Shown: piece by piece, positions 55,020-62,732 of the stretch | Numbering within the stretch: the first letter of the stretch is position 1 | How the letters are laid out: every line of letters begins with the position of its first letter | Origin: Gemmobacter aquarius | Lineage (GTDB): Bacteria; Pseudomonadota; Alphaproteobacteria; Rhodobacterales; Rhodobacteraceae | Assembly (NCBI RefSeq): GCF_003060865.1 | Contig: NZ_CP028918.1 | Coordinates: 1,352,001 to 1,416,000 of the forward strand | DNA: 64,000 nt | Direction: 5' to 3' | The notes under the pieces: generated by a model | The model's input: the letters and a program-made list of their open reading frames with translations, nothing else | Told to the model about the DNA's origin: nothing | The model's database searches: none | Translations under genes and position numbers: made by a program

Positions 55020-56111
55020 TTAACGGATGCCTGCCGCTTCCAGCTTGGGCAAGACGGTGTCGCGGAAATAGGGGAATTCCTCGACGTAATCGACAAAGGA
55101 CAGCGTGGTGCCGGCAAAGCCCGTGGCATGCAGTTTCAGGATGCCTGTCGCCACCTGATCGGGCGTGCCGACAAGGGGAAAGCCGCCGTGGCCCATGGCA
55201 AACAGATGCTTGATCTGCGCCAGAAGGTCATGCGGAAAGCTGTGGGCATGGGCAAATTGCAGGTTCACCAGATTGTCCACCGCTTCGGTATCGGCATTGT
55301 CGACGGCGGTGAATTTCAGGAACTCTTGCGCCTCGGCTTCGGTCGGGCGGCAGATGACATGGGCGAATGTCAGCACATTCACCTCGCGCCCCTTGGCACG
55401 GGCCTGCGCTTTCAGCTCTGCGATCTCGTCTTTCGAGCGATTCAGGTCGATGGCAGGGGTGAACAGGAAATTGGCGTTGTCGGTGGCGAATTCGCGCCCC
55501 TGCGGGCTGCCTGCGGCGTTGATGATCGGGACCGTGCCGCGCATCGGCTTGGGGTCGCCCTTTATCTTGTGGGCCTTGAAATACTTGCCCTGCCAGTCGA
55601 AATGCTGGTCGGAGGTCCAGAGCTTCTGGACAAGGTCGAACCATTCCTGCGCATAGGCGTAGCGGCTTTCGTGGTCATCGGGCAGGGTCAGGCCAAGTGC
55701 TTCGTATTCCGGCTTGTTCCAGCCTGCGACGATGTTCAGCCCCGCCCGCCCGTGGCCGATCTGGTCGATGGTGGCGATCTGCTTGGCCACCACCGCCGGA
55801 TGGTTCGCCGCCGTGTGGATCGTGGCGAAGATGGCGATGTTCTTTGTCGCGGCCAGCAGGCCCGCCGCCCATGTCATGGTTTCCAGCACGCCGCCGTGAA
55901 AATCGGTCTCGCCGCCGTAGCCGATCCAGCGGGCGATGGGCAGCATGAAGTCGATCCCCGCCTCGTCCAGCATCTTGGCGAGTTTGAGGTTGTTGTCCCA
56001 TGAATTGTTCCAGCGCCCTGCGATCTTGGTCGGGGTCATACCGGACGAGCAGTTGGACGAGAACGTGCCAAGGCGAAAGCGGTCGCCCGACAGCATCGGG
56101 TGGTTTGGCAT
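55020..56111 (-). CDS. LLM-class FMN-dependent monooxygenase
   Basis: Luciferase-like TIM-barrel monooxygenase of 363 residues that uses reduced FMN and O2 to split a C-S, C-N or ring bond. Diagnostic stretches are MLPIARWIGYGGETDFHGG, AKQIATIDQIGHGRAGLNIV, then AGWNKPEYEALGL, and INAAGSPQGREFATDNANF (flavin phosphate site). The GW-x-KPEY motif is closest to RutA/SsuD/SfnG relatives. The substrate is unclear; a role in methylated amine or sulfur use would fit the neighbours. It is divergent from a MarR-type regulator (119 bases) that may control it. A dedicated flavin reductase gene is not seen. Confidence 0.82.
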   Translation of the reverse strand: MPNHPMLSGDRFRLGTFSSNCSSGMTPTKIAGRWNNSWDNNLKLAKMLDEAGIDFMLPIARWIGYGGETDFHGGVLETMTWAAGLLAATKNIAIFATIHTAANHPAVVAKQIATIDQIGHGRAGLNIVAGWNKPEYEALGLTLPDDHESRYAYAQEWFDLVQKLWTSDQHFDWQGKYFKAHKIKGDPKPMRGTVPIINAAGSPQGREFATDNANFLFTPAIDLNRSKDEIAELKAQARAKGREVNVLTFAHVICRPTEAEAQEFLKFTAVDNADTEAVDNLVNLQFAHAHSFPHDLLAQIKHLFAMGHGGFPLVGTPDQVATGILKLHATGFAGTTLSFVDYVEEFPYFRDTVLPKLEAAGIR

Positions 56112-56230
56112 TGCGGATATCCCTGTTGGTGGAAGTTTGGTTATATTTTATGTTTGAAAGTCTATCGTAAAATCCATTTGCGTCAACGGTCCGCTGCGGT
56201 GACAGTCGCGTGGCACAAGGAGCGACGGGC

Positions 56231-56785
56231 ATGGCGGCGAAAAGCGTTGAAACTCAATCCGATGCGGCCGTGCCGGGGATCGACTGGCACTGGCATCTCG
56301 CGGCAAGTGCGGTCGAGGTGGACACGACCGAACTGGAATTCGCGCTGATGCGGACGTTCGAGGGATTCGGTCGCTGGCAGTCGGAATGTCTGGCTTCGGT
56401 CTGTGACCTCGCGGCGACGGGGCCGGAGAATGCGCTTTTGCACATCATCCGCATGAACGAGCGGCCCAAGACGATAAAGGATCTGGCGCGGCTGACGAAC
56501 CGCGACGATGTGCCCAACATCCAGTATTCGCTGCGAAAGCTGATCGGCGCGGGGCTTGTGCTGCGGCGCGGGGCAGGGCGGTCGGGTGTGACCTACGAGG
56601 TGACGGAAACCGGGCGGCAGGTGACGGAAGATTACGGCGCGCTCCGGCGGCGGCTGTTGATACAGGCGGTCGGCAACGTGCCCGGCTTTGCCGACCGTCT
56701 GGCCGAGGCGACGCGCACGCTGAACCTGCTGTCGGGCATATACGAGGAAATCGCCCGCGTCGCGGCCACGCATCGCCGCAGCTAG
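56231..56785 (+). CDS. MarR-type winged-helix transcriptional regulator
   Basis: A 184-residue winged-helix protein. Core elements are ALLHIIRMNERPKTIKDLAR, LTNRDDVPNIQYSLRKLIGA as the recognition region, and VTYEVTETGRQVTEDYGALR as wing and last helix, in MarR order. ATG 56231 is chosen over the in-frame GTG at 56210 because AAGGAG lies 9 bases upstream. It stands between the LLM monooxygenase (divergent) and tmm (same strand), so it may control either. A near-perfect dyad at the tmm promoter (56876-56890) is a candidate operator. Confidence 0.82.
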   Translation: MAAKSVETQSDAAVPGIDWHWHLAASAVEVDTTELEFALMRTFEGFGRWQSECLASVCDLAATGPENALLHIIRMNERPKTIKDLARLTNRDDVPNIQYSLRKLIGAGLVLRRGAGRSGVTYEVTETGRQVTEDYGALRRRLLIQAVGNVPGFADRLAEATRTLNLLSGIYEEIARVAATHRRS

Positions 56786-56859
56786 CCGCGCCTTCCCCTT
56801 TCGGTGCGCGCCAAGGATGCGGCCAATCCTTCGGATATTCCCTGTGCCGGAATATTACC

Positions 56860-56903
56860 CAAGGGAAAAATATTTGACACATAATATGTCCCCGCTCTAG
56901 CCT
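56860..56903 (+). promoter_or_regulatory. tmm promoter with dyad operator
   Basis: TTGACA (56874-56879) and TAGCCT (56898-56903) form a -35/-10 pair with an 18-base spacer. GACACATAATATGTC at 56876-56890 is a 15-bp dyad with one mismatched pair, covering the -35 box as a repressor would. Just before it, AAGGGAAAAATATTTG resembles motifs before the permease and dmmD genes. Confidence 0.5.
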
Positions 56904-56970
56904 TATGTCCGCAAGGCAAAGCGTTTGCCGGTGGGGTGTGTCGGACATGACGAACAGAACGGAGACAGCA

Positions 56971-58314
56971 GTGAAGAAGCGGGTGGCGATCATCGGGGCC
57001 GGACCATCGGGTCTGGCACAGTTGCGGGCTTTCCAGTCGGCGGCGGCCAAGGGGGCCGAAATTCCCGAAATCGTGTGTTTCGAAAAGCAGGCGAACTGGG
57101 GCGGTTTGTGGAATTACACGTGGCGCACGGGACTTGATGAACACGGCGAACCCGTGCACGGGTCGATGTATCGCTACCTGTGGTCGAACGGGCCGAAAGA
57201 GGGGCTGGAATTCGCGGATTATTCCTTCGAGGAGCATTTCGGCAAGCAGATCGCCAGCTACCCGCCCCGCGCGGTGCTGTTCGACTATATCCAGGGCCGC
57301 GTCGAAAAGGCCGGTGTGCGCGACTGGATCCGGTTCTGCACTCCGGTCCGTTTCGTCAAATACGACGAGGCTTCGGGAAAGTTTACAGTCACCGCGCATG
57401 ATCTGAAAAAAGACAGCATGTATGACGAGGTGTTTGACAACGTCATCGTCTGTTCGGGCCATTTCTCGACGCCGAACGTGCCGGAATACCCCGGTTTCGC
57501 GCAATTCGGTGGCCGCGTGCTGCACGCGCATGATTTCCGCGACGCGATGGAGTTCAACGGCAAGGACATCTTGATCCTCGGATCGTCCTATTCGGCGGAA
57601 GACATCGGGTCGCAGTGCTGGAAATACGGCGCGAAATCGATCACCGTCGCCTATCGCAACGCGCCGATGGGCTTTAACTGGCCCGACAACTGGAAAGAGG
57701 TTCCGGCGCTTGTGCGGGTGGACGAGACCACCGCCTATTTCAGCGATGGCACCAGCAAAAAGGTCGATGCGATCATCCTGTGCACCGGCTACAAGCACCA
57801 CTTCCCCTATCTGCCCGACGATCTGCGCCTGAAAACCGCGAACCGTCTGGCCGCCGCCGACCTGTATAAAGGCGTGGCGTGGGTGCATAACCCCAAGCTG
57901 TTTTACGTCGGCATGCAGGACCAGTGGTTCACCTTTAACATGTTCGACGCGCAGGCCTGGTGGGTGCGCGATGCGATCATGGGGCGGATCGAGATCCCCA
58001 AGGACAAGGCCGTGCTGCTGGCCGATGTCGCCCGCCGCGTGGCCGAGGAAGACGCAGGCGCAGACGCGCATGACGCGATCCATTACCAGGGCGACTACGT
58101 CAAGGAGTTGATCGCCGAGACGGATTACCCGTCCTTTGATGTCGACGGCGCCTGCGAGGCTTTCTTCGAGTGGAAGGAACACAAGAAGAAGGGCATCATG
58201 ACCTTCCGCGACAACGCCTACCGGTCGGTCATCACCGGCACCATGGCGCCGGTGCACCACACCCCGTGGAAGGATGCGCTGGAAGACAGCATGGAAGCCT
58301 ACCTGAAAAACTGA
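56971..58314 (+). CDS. tmm: trimethylamine monooxygenase
   Basis: Flavin-containing monooxygenase (447 residues from GTG 56971) oxidising trimethylamine to TMAO with NADPH and O2. The FAD site is [17 protein letters not shown], and the FMO fingerprint is FxGxxxHxxxY-like around [17 protein letters not shown]. The NADPH site is [19 protein letters not shown]. The closing [19 protein letters not shown] matches bacterial Tmm. [17 protein letters not shown] and [12 protein letters not shown] are conserved in Tmm, which is why I prefer it to other FMO groups. GTG 56971 follows GGAG by 7 bases; ATG 56947 would add 8 residues. An intrinsic terminator follows. Confidence 0.92.
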   Translation: MKKRVAIIGAGPSGLAQLRAFQSAAAKGAEIPEIVCFEKQANWGGLWNYTWRTGLDEHGEPVHGSMYRYLWSNGPKEGLEFADYSFEEHFGKQIASYPPRAVLFDYIQGRVEKAGVRDWIRFCTPVRFVKYDEASGKFTVTAHDLKKDSMYDEVFDNVIVCSGHFSTPNVPEYPGFAQFGGRVLHAHDFRDAMEFNGKDILILGSSYSAEDIGSQCWKYGAKSITVAYRNAPMGFNWPDNWKEVPALVRVDETTAYFSDGTSKKVDAIILCTGYKHHFPYLPDDLRLKTANRLAAADLYKGVAWVHNPKLFYVGMQDQWFTFNMFDAQAWWVRDAIMGRIEIPKDKAVLLADVARRVAEEDAGADAHDAIHYQGDYVKELIAETDYPSFDVDGACEAFFEWKEHKKKGIMTFRDNAYRSVITGTMAPVHHTPWKDALEDSMEAYLKN

Positions 58315-58344
58315 ACCGTCAGCCTGTGCAGGACAGACCATTTT

Positions 58345-58379
58345 GCGGGCCGCACCTTCGGGGCGGCCCGCTTTCTTTT
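58345..58379 (+). terminator. intrinsic terminator after tmm
   Basis: GCGGGCCGC (58345-58353) pairs perfectly with GCGGCCCGC (58363-58371), followed by TTTCTTTT. It lies 30 bases after the tmm stop. Confidence 0.9.
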
Positions 58380-58485
58380 GCGATTCGTCGCTAGCGCGAT
58401 CTAAATTCCAGTCGAATCGACCCGTTGAACAGCAGGGCGACGTGCGGTCCTGCCCGCTTTCTTGGCAAGTTCGGCGCGATTTCAA

Positions 58486-58525
58486 GGGCCTTGGTGAAAA
58501 ATTTTGCCCCTTGGTGAAAAAACGC
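58486..58525 (+). promoter_or_regulatory. two direct repeats CTTGGTGAAAAA before the permease gene
   Basis: CTTGGTGAAAAATTTTGCC and CTTGGTGAAAAAACGCTTTG lie 20 bases apart. The first resembles the AAGGGAAAAATATTTG before tmm and the AAGGAAAAAGTTTTGC before dmmD, so the three may share a regulator. Confidence 0.42.
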
Positions 58526-58700
58526 TTTGCCGTTGGAAACTCCTCGCACAATCTGGCGCGGGGAAGCGTTCCGGGAAACCGTGGACCCGCCAATACAAAA
58601 CCGTCCCGTCCGACCGGAGGGGGCAAGCACCGCAGACCTGAAGACCGGATGCAACCGGCCAGACAACTGCGGGCCAACAGGGAACAAGGGAGTTCAATAT

Positions 58701-60467
58701 ATGTCATCCGAACCGAACGCCGGTGGGTTGCACCGCGCGCTTGACTGGAAGGGCGCCTTCTGGGTCGCCGCAGGTGTGCCGCCGCTCGTGCTGTTCTCGC
58801 TCGGCGGGATCGCGGGCGTGGCGGGTCAGGCCGCCTTTGCCGTCTGGATCATCTCGATGTGCATGGGTTTTGTGCAGTCCTTTACCTATGCCGAAATGGC
58901 GGGGATGTTCGGCAATAAATCGGGCGGAACGTCAGTCTATGGCGCGACCGCATGGCTGCGCTATTCCAAGCTGATCGCGCCCTTGTCGGTGTGGTGCAAC
59001 TGGTTTGCATGGTCGCCCGTGCTGTCCTTGGGCTGTGCCATCGCGGCGGGCTATATCCTGAACGCCTTGTTCCCGATTCCGGCGGCGGAAAGCCAGCTCG
59101 TGCTCGACTGGGTTGCGGCCAATCTGGCGAATTATACCGCCGAGACGGCTTCGGTCGTCGATTACATCGCGGCCAATGCCGGCACCGCTCCGGCTGACGC
59201 CATCACGGCCGTTGCCACGGCTGACGCCGTGACCGCACTCACCCCCGCCTTCCGCGTGTGGGAGGCTTTTGCGATCAACGTCCCCGGTCTGGGAACGCTG
59301 CACATCAACTCGACCTTCGTGATCGGCGTGATCATGATGTCGATCATCTTCGCGATCCAGCACAAGGGCATCGCCTCGACCGCTTCGGCGCAAAAGGTGC
59401 TGGCGATCGTGGTGCTGGTGCCGCTTCTGCTCGTCGGGATCGTGCCGATCTTCACCGGCCAGATCGACTATATGAACGTCACCGACATCGTGCCGCCGAC
59501 CGCCGCCTATTCGGGCGTGAACGGCGCGTGGGACATCGGCGGCTGGACGCTGTTTCTGGGCGGTCTTTATATCGCCGCGTGGTCGACCTATGGGTTCGAG
59601 ACCGCCGTCTGCTACACGCGGGAACTCAAAGATCCCAAGACCGACACGTTCAAGGCGATCTTCTACTCGGGCCTTTTGTGCGTGGTGTTCTTCTTCCTTA
59701 TCCCCTTCTCGTTCCAGGGGGTTCTGGGCCACGAGGGCATGCTGGCCACCGGCATCGTCGACGGCACCGGCATCGCCGAGGCGCTGGGGGGCATGCTCGG
59801 GTCGAACAAGATCGTCATCCAGATCTTCGTCGTCCTGATGATCGCCGCCCTGTTCCTTGCGATCATGACCGCGATGGCCGGATCGTCGCGCACGCTCTAC
59901 CAAGGGTCGCGCGATGGCTGGTTGCCGAAATACCTGTCCAAGGTGAACGACAACGGCGCACCGACCGGCGCGATGTGGACCGACTTCGGCTTCAACGTCA
60001 TCCTTCTGGCGCTGGCCTCGGACGTGGGCGGGTATTTCTACGTTCTGGCGATCTCGAACGTGGGCTACATCCTGTTCAACTTCCTCAACCTTAACGCAGG
60101 CTGGATCCACCGTATCGACAGCCCGCATATGGAACGCCCTTGGAAGGCGCCGACCGCGCTGATCTGGTTCAACGGCGGTCTGTCCTTCGTCAACGCGCTG
60201 TTCCTTGGCGCAGGGGCCAAGGTCTGGGGCTATTCCAACGCGCTCTGGTCGGGGCTGATCTTCGCGGCACTGATCATTCCGGTGTTCATCTGGCGGCACT
60301 ATGTCGTCGACAAGGGCCATTTCCCGAAAGAGGCGATGGAGGATCTGGGCCTGACCGATCACGGCGACCTCGGCCCGCGCCGCGCCGGGATCTGGCCCTA
60401 TGTCGCGCTGGTCGCCGGGGCCTGCGTGGTGCTCTGGGCCAACTGGTTCTTCGTGCTTCCGGGCTGA
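58701..60467 (+). CDS. APC-family permease (amino acid/amine transporter)
   Basis: Inner-membrane permease of 588 residues with about 12-14 helices, of the amino acid-polyamine-organocation family. The first helix has VAAGVPPLVLFSLGGIAGVA, the loop typical of substrate binding in APC proteins. The later stretch AMAGSSRTLYQGSRDGWLPK is the conserved APC helix 8 and loop. An unusual Ala-rich insert lies at about residues 125-190. ATG 58701 follows AAGGGAG. It lies between tmm and dmmD, and related permeases sit beside tmm in roseobacters, so a methylated amine or product (for example glutamine-type amine) may be the cargo; this is inferred. Confidence 0.83.
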   Translation: MSSEPNAGGLHRALDWKGAFWVAAGVPPLVLFSLGGIAGVAGQAAFAVWIISMCMGFVQSFTYAEMAGMFGNKSGGTSVYGATAWLRYSKLIAPLSVWCNWFAWSPVLSLGCAIAAGYILNALFPIPAAESQLVLDWVAANLANYTAETASVVDYIAANAGTAPADAITAVATADAVTALTPAFRVWEAFAINVPGLGTLHINSTFVIGVIMMSIIFAIQHKGIASTASAQKVLAIVVLVPLLLVGIVPIFTGQIDYMNVTDIVPPTAAYSGVNGAWDIGGWTLFLGGLYIAAWSTYGFETAVCYTRELKDPKTDTFKAIFYSGLLCVVFFFLIPFSFQGVLGHEGMLATGIVDGTGIAEALGGMLGSNKIVIQIFVVLMIAALFLAIMTAMAGSSRTLYQGSRDGWLPKYLSKVNDNGAPTGAMWTDFGFNVILLALASDVGGYFYVLAISNVGYILFNFLNLNAGWIHRIDSPHMERPWKAPTALIWFNGGLSFVNALFLGAGAKVWGYSNALWSGLIFAALIIPVFIWRHYVVDKGHFPKEAMEDLGLTDHGDLGPRRAGIWPYVALVAGACVVLWANWFFVLPG

Positions 60468-60485
60468 ACCTTTTGCAAACGGACC

Positions 60486-60514
60486 GGAAAGGGCGGCCTC
60501 TGGCCGCCCTTTTC
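60486..60514 (+). terminator. intrinsic terminator after the permease
   Basis: AAAGGGCGGCC (60488-60498) and GGCCGCCCTTT (60502-60512) form a perfect 11-bp stem with a 3-base loop, followed by TCC. It lies 20 bases after the stop. Confidence 0.82.
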
Positions 60515-60572
60515 CATGGCCGAAGACGGGGGGCTTTCCGCCCCCGCAGGGCCGCGTGCCGCGTCCCTTCCC

Positions 60573-60646
60573 CCCGAGGATATTTGGACCAGCATGAAAG
60601 CCAGCCTGTCTTTTTTCGCTTTCATGCTGGCCCGAATATCCCCGGG
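60573..60646. repeat. large inverted repeat (29-base arms), dispersed family
   Basis: Arms 60573-60601 and 60618-60646 match at 26 of 29 positions around a 16-base T-rich spacer. A third copy of the arm lies at 49208-49236, and the flanking G/C-rich hairpin recurs there in reverse. It sits between the permease terminator and the dmm operon. Confidence 0.85.
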
Positions 60647-60786
60647 TGAGGTCCGGAGAGGGCAGGCAGCCCTCTCCGGCGGGAGGGGCAGGGCGCAGGC
60701 GGGAATCACATTTTCCCCGCGGGCGGCGGCTTTGCCGAAATCGCGGGTAGCGATAGCGCAACCAGCGACGGGAACCTGTCATGCAG

Positions 60787-60824
60787 CGGCAAAAATTTTC
60801 CCTCTAAGGAAAAAGTTTTGCACA
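60787..60824 (+). promoter_or_regulatory. A/T-rich imperfect palindrome before dmmD
   Basis: GGCAAAAATTTTCC and AAGGAAAAAGTTTTGC face each other about 5 bases apart as an imperfect inverted repeat, some 70-105 bases before dmmD. Each half resembles the motifs before tmm and the permease gene. The 427 bases between the permease and dmmD hold this site, the terminator and the inverted repeat but no gene. Confidence 0.45.
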
Positions 60825-60894
60825 AGAATGTTGATTTCTGTCCGGCTTCGGGAAACACTCCGGTCCAAAGAGAACCTGAACAGGGGGGATGGAC

Positions 60895-62031
60895 ATGACG
60901 AATTCTTGGCGTTTTTCGACGCTTGGCGACCGGCACCGCGCTTTGGGGTCGAACCTCGAGGACTGGTCCGGCATGGGCACGGCCTGGAGCTATGACGGTG
61001 ATCCGGACGCCGAATATATGGCGATCCGCACCAAGGCGGGGTTGATGGATGTGTCGGGCCTGAAAAAGGTGCATATCACCGGACCCGCAGCCAGCCATGT
61101 GATCGAACGCGCCACCACGCGGAACATCGAAAAGCTGATGCCGGGCCGGTCGGTCTATGCGACCATGCTGAACGATGCGGGCAAGTTCGTCGACGATTGC
61201 GTGATCTACCGCACGGGGCCGAACGCTTTCATGGTCGTGCACGGATCAGGCGGCGCGCATGAACAACTGACCATGGCCGCGACGGGCCGCGATGTCTCGA
61301 TCCGCTTCGACGACAACCTGCACGACCTGTCGCTGCAGGGGCCGCTTGCGGTGGATTACCTTGAAAAGCACGTGCCGGGCATCCGCCAATTGCCCTATTT
61401 CGCGCAAATGCAGACCAGCCTGTTCGGCAAGCCCGCGATGATTTCGCGCACCGGCTATACCGGCGAGCGGGGGTATGAGCTATTCGTGCGGGGCCAAGAT
61501 GCGCCGATGATCTGGGACCGCATTCTGGAAGAGGGCAAGTCGATGGGGATCATCCCTTGCCGCTTTACCACGCTCGACATGCTGCGGACGGAAAGCTACC
61601 TGCTGTTCTTCCCCTTCGACAATTCGGAAATGTACCCGTTCGAGAATGAAGGCCCCGGCGATACGCTGTGGGAGTTGGGGCTCGATTTCACTGTGTCGCC
61701 CGGCAAGACGGGGTTCCGTGGCGCGGAAGAGCATTACCGGCTCAAGGGCCGCGAACGCTTCAAGATCTGGGGGCTGAAGCTGGAAGGCACCAACGTGCCG
61801 GGCAACGGCGCGCCGGTGTTCCAGAACGGGCAAAAGGTCGGTGTGGTGACGCAAGCGATGTATTCGCCGCTGAACAAGCACAACATCGCCATCGCCCGCC
61901 TGCCGGTCGATTGCGCGAATAACGGGACCAAGCTGGTGGTCAACTGCGCCACCCATGGCGAGATCCCTGCCACCACCCATTCGATGCCCTTCTATGACGT
62001 CGAGAAAAAGCGCCGTACCGCCAAGGACTGA
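60895..62031 (+). CDS. dmmD: DmmD, GcvT-like tetrahydrofolate protein of dimethylamine monooxygenase operon
   Basis: Aminomethyltransferase-fold protein of 378 residues that probably captures the formaldehyde released in N-demethylation onto tetrahydrofolate. GcvT-family features are AGLMDVSGLKKVHITGPAAS, LSLQGPLAVDYLEKHVPG, SRTGYTGERGYELFV and PCRFTTLDMLRTESYLLFF. ATG 60895 is preferred to ATG 60889 because AGGGGGG lies 6 bases before it but directly abuts the earlier codon. dmmA follows after an 80-base gap with two hairpins. The dmmDABC order is that of roseobacters. It is shorter than the TMAO demethylase Tdm (about 800 residues), which has a related C-terminal domain. Confidence 0.87.
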   Translation: MTNSWRFSTLGDRHRALGSNLEDWSGMGTAWSYDGDPDAEYMAIRTKAGLMDVSGLKKVHITGPAASHVIERATTRNIEKLMPGRSVYATMLNDAGKFVDDCVIYRTGPNAFMVVHGSGGAHEQLTMAATGRDVSIRFDDNLHDLSLQGPLAVDYLEKHVPGIRQLPYFAQMQTSLFGKPAMISRTGYTGERGYELFVRGQDAPMIWDRILEEGKSMGIIPCRFTTLDMLRTESYLLFFPFDNSEMYPFENEGPGDTLWELGLDFTVSPGKTGFRGAEEHYRLKGRERFKIWGLKLEGTNVPGNGAPVFQNGQKVGVVTQAMYSPLNKHNIAIARLPVDCANNGTKLVVNCATHGEIPATTHSMPFYDVEKKRRTAKD

Positions 62032-62032
62032 G

Positions 62033-62101
62033 CGTAGGGTGCGCGGTCTCCGCGCACCTTTCCCCGCTTACCAAAGATGCGCCGTAAAGGCGCATCCTAC
62101 G
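62033..62101. repeat. branched palindromic element between dmmD and dmmA
   Basis: An outer stem CGTAGG (62033-62038)/CCTACG (62096-62101) encloses two perfect hairpins: GGTGCGCGG/CCGCGCACC (62038-62058) and GATGCGCC/GGCGCATC (62076-62096). It resembles the hairpin at 41044 and may be a REP-type element, or may tune expression of dmmA relative to dmmD. Confidence 0.72.
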
Positions 62102-62111
62102 GATTGACCAG

Positions 62112-62732
62112 ATGACCAAAACCTTCTTCGAACCCTCGATCCGCAGCCGCCCCGTCTATGGCGAATTGACCCCGCGCGCGGGCAAGGCGCATCTTTTCGT
62201 CGCCGATGGCGAAGGGGCGGGGGCGGTGTGCGATCTGTTCGCCAAGGCGGGCGCCGGGGCGGCCGACCTGATGGCGCGGTCGCATATCATCTATATGCCG
62301 GGGCCGTTCGGTGCGGATATGACGCCTGCGTTGCAGGCGCTTGGCGCCGCGCAGTTCCGCCGTTGCCCCAGTTGGGGTGCGGCGCAGTCGCGGGTGCGAA
62401 AGGTGCTGGCCGATGCCCATATGGGCCTGCAAATCTATCTGGCGGGCACCGAAACCCTGATCGGGCTGGCGCAGCGCGAGGCGATGGAGGCGGGCCTGCC
62501 CTTTGAGGCGGTGCAGACCGAACATCGCGGCTCGCTTTCGCGCCGCGTGCAATGCGTGCATTGCAAGGGCGTGACCGAGAACGTCACCACCGACCCCTTC
62601 GTGTGCAGCCATTGCGGGTTGAACCTGTTCGTGCGCGACCATTACTCGCGCCGTCTGGCGGCGTTTCAGGGGGTTTGTATCGATGCGGAAGAGCCGGGCA
62701 ACGTGCCTCCGGCGGTGGAGCGGTTCAAATGA
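62112..62732 (+). CDS. dmmA: dimethylamine monooxygenase subunit DmmA
   Basis: A 206-residue component of the dimethylamine monooxygenase. The C-terminal part has a Cys-rich ribbon, VQCVHCKGVTENVT then FVCSHCGLNLFVRDHYSRR, probably holding zinc or iron. The N-terminal part, with LFVADGEGAGAVCDLFAKAG and HMGLQIYLAGTETLIGLAQ, has the DmmA-family pattern and suggests a flavodoxin/ferredoxin-reductase-like domain. It starts at ATG 62112, and its stop overlaps the dmmB start (ATGA), giving tight coupling. The cytoplasmic complex with DmmB and DmmC converts dimethylamine to methylamine and formaldehyde. Confidence 0.88.
   Translation: MTKTFFEPSIRSRPVYGELTPRAGKAHLFVADGEGAGAVCDLFAKAGAGAADLMARSHIIYMPGPFGADMTPALQALGAAQFRRCPSWGAAQSRVRKVLADAHMGLQIYLAGTETLIGLAQREAMEAGLPFEAVQTEHRGSLSRRVQCVHCKGVTENVTTDPFVCSHCGLNLFVRDHYSRRLAAFQGVCIDAEEPGNVPPAVERFK

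Larger units (their letters stand above)
58315..58700. other. 386-base intergenic region between tmm and the permease
   Basis: It holds the tmm terminator at 58345-58379, a pair of A/T-rich direct repeats at 58486-58525 and probably the permease promoter. A small hairpin-prone stretch lies near 58615-58650. I see no gene. Confidence 0.5.

Noticed and set aside
60895..62031. TMAO demethylase (tdm)
   Set aside because: Tdm is about twice this length with an extra N-terminal domain. This protein consists of the GcvT-like part only and is in dmmD position.
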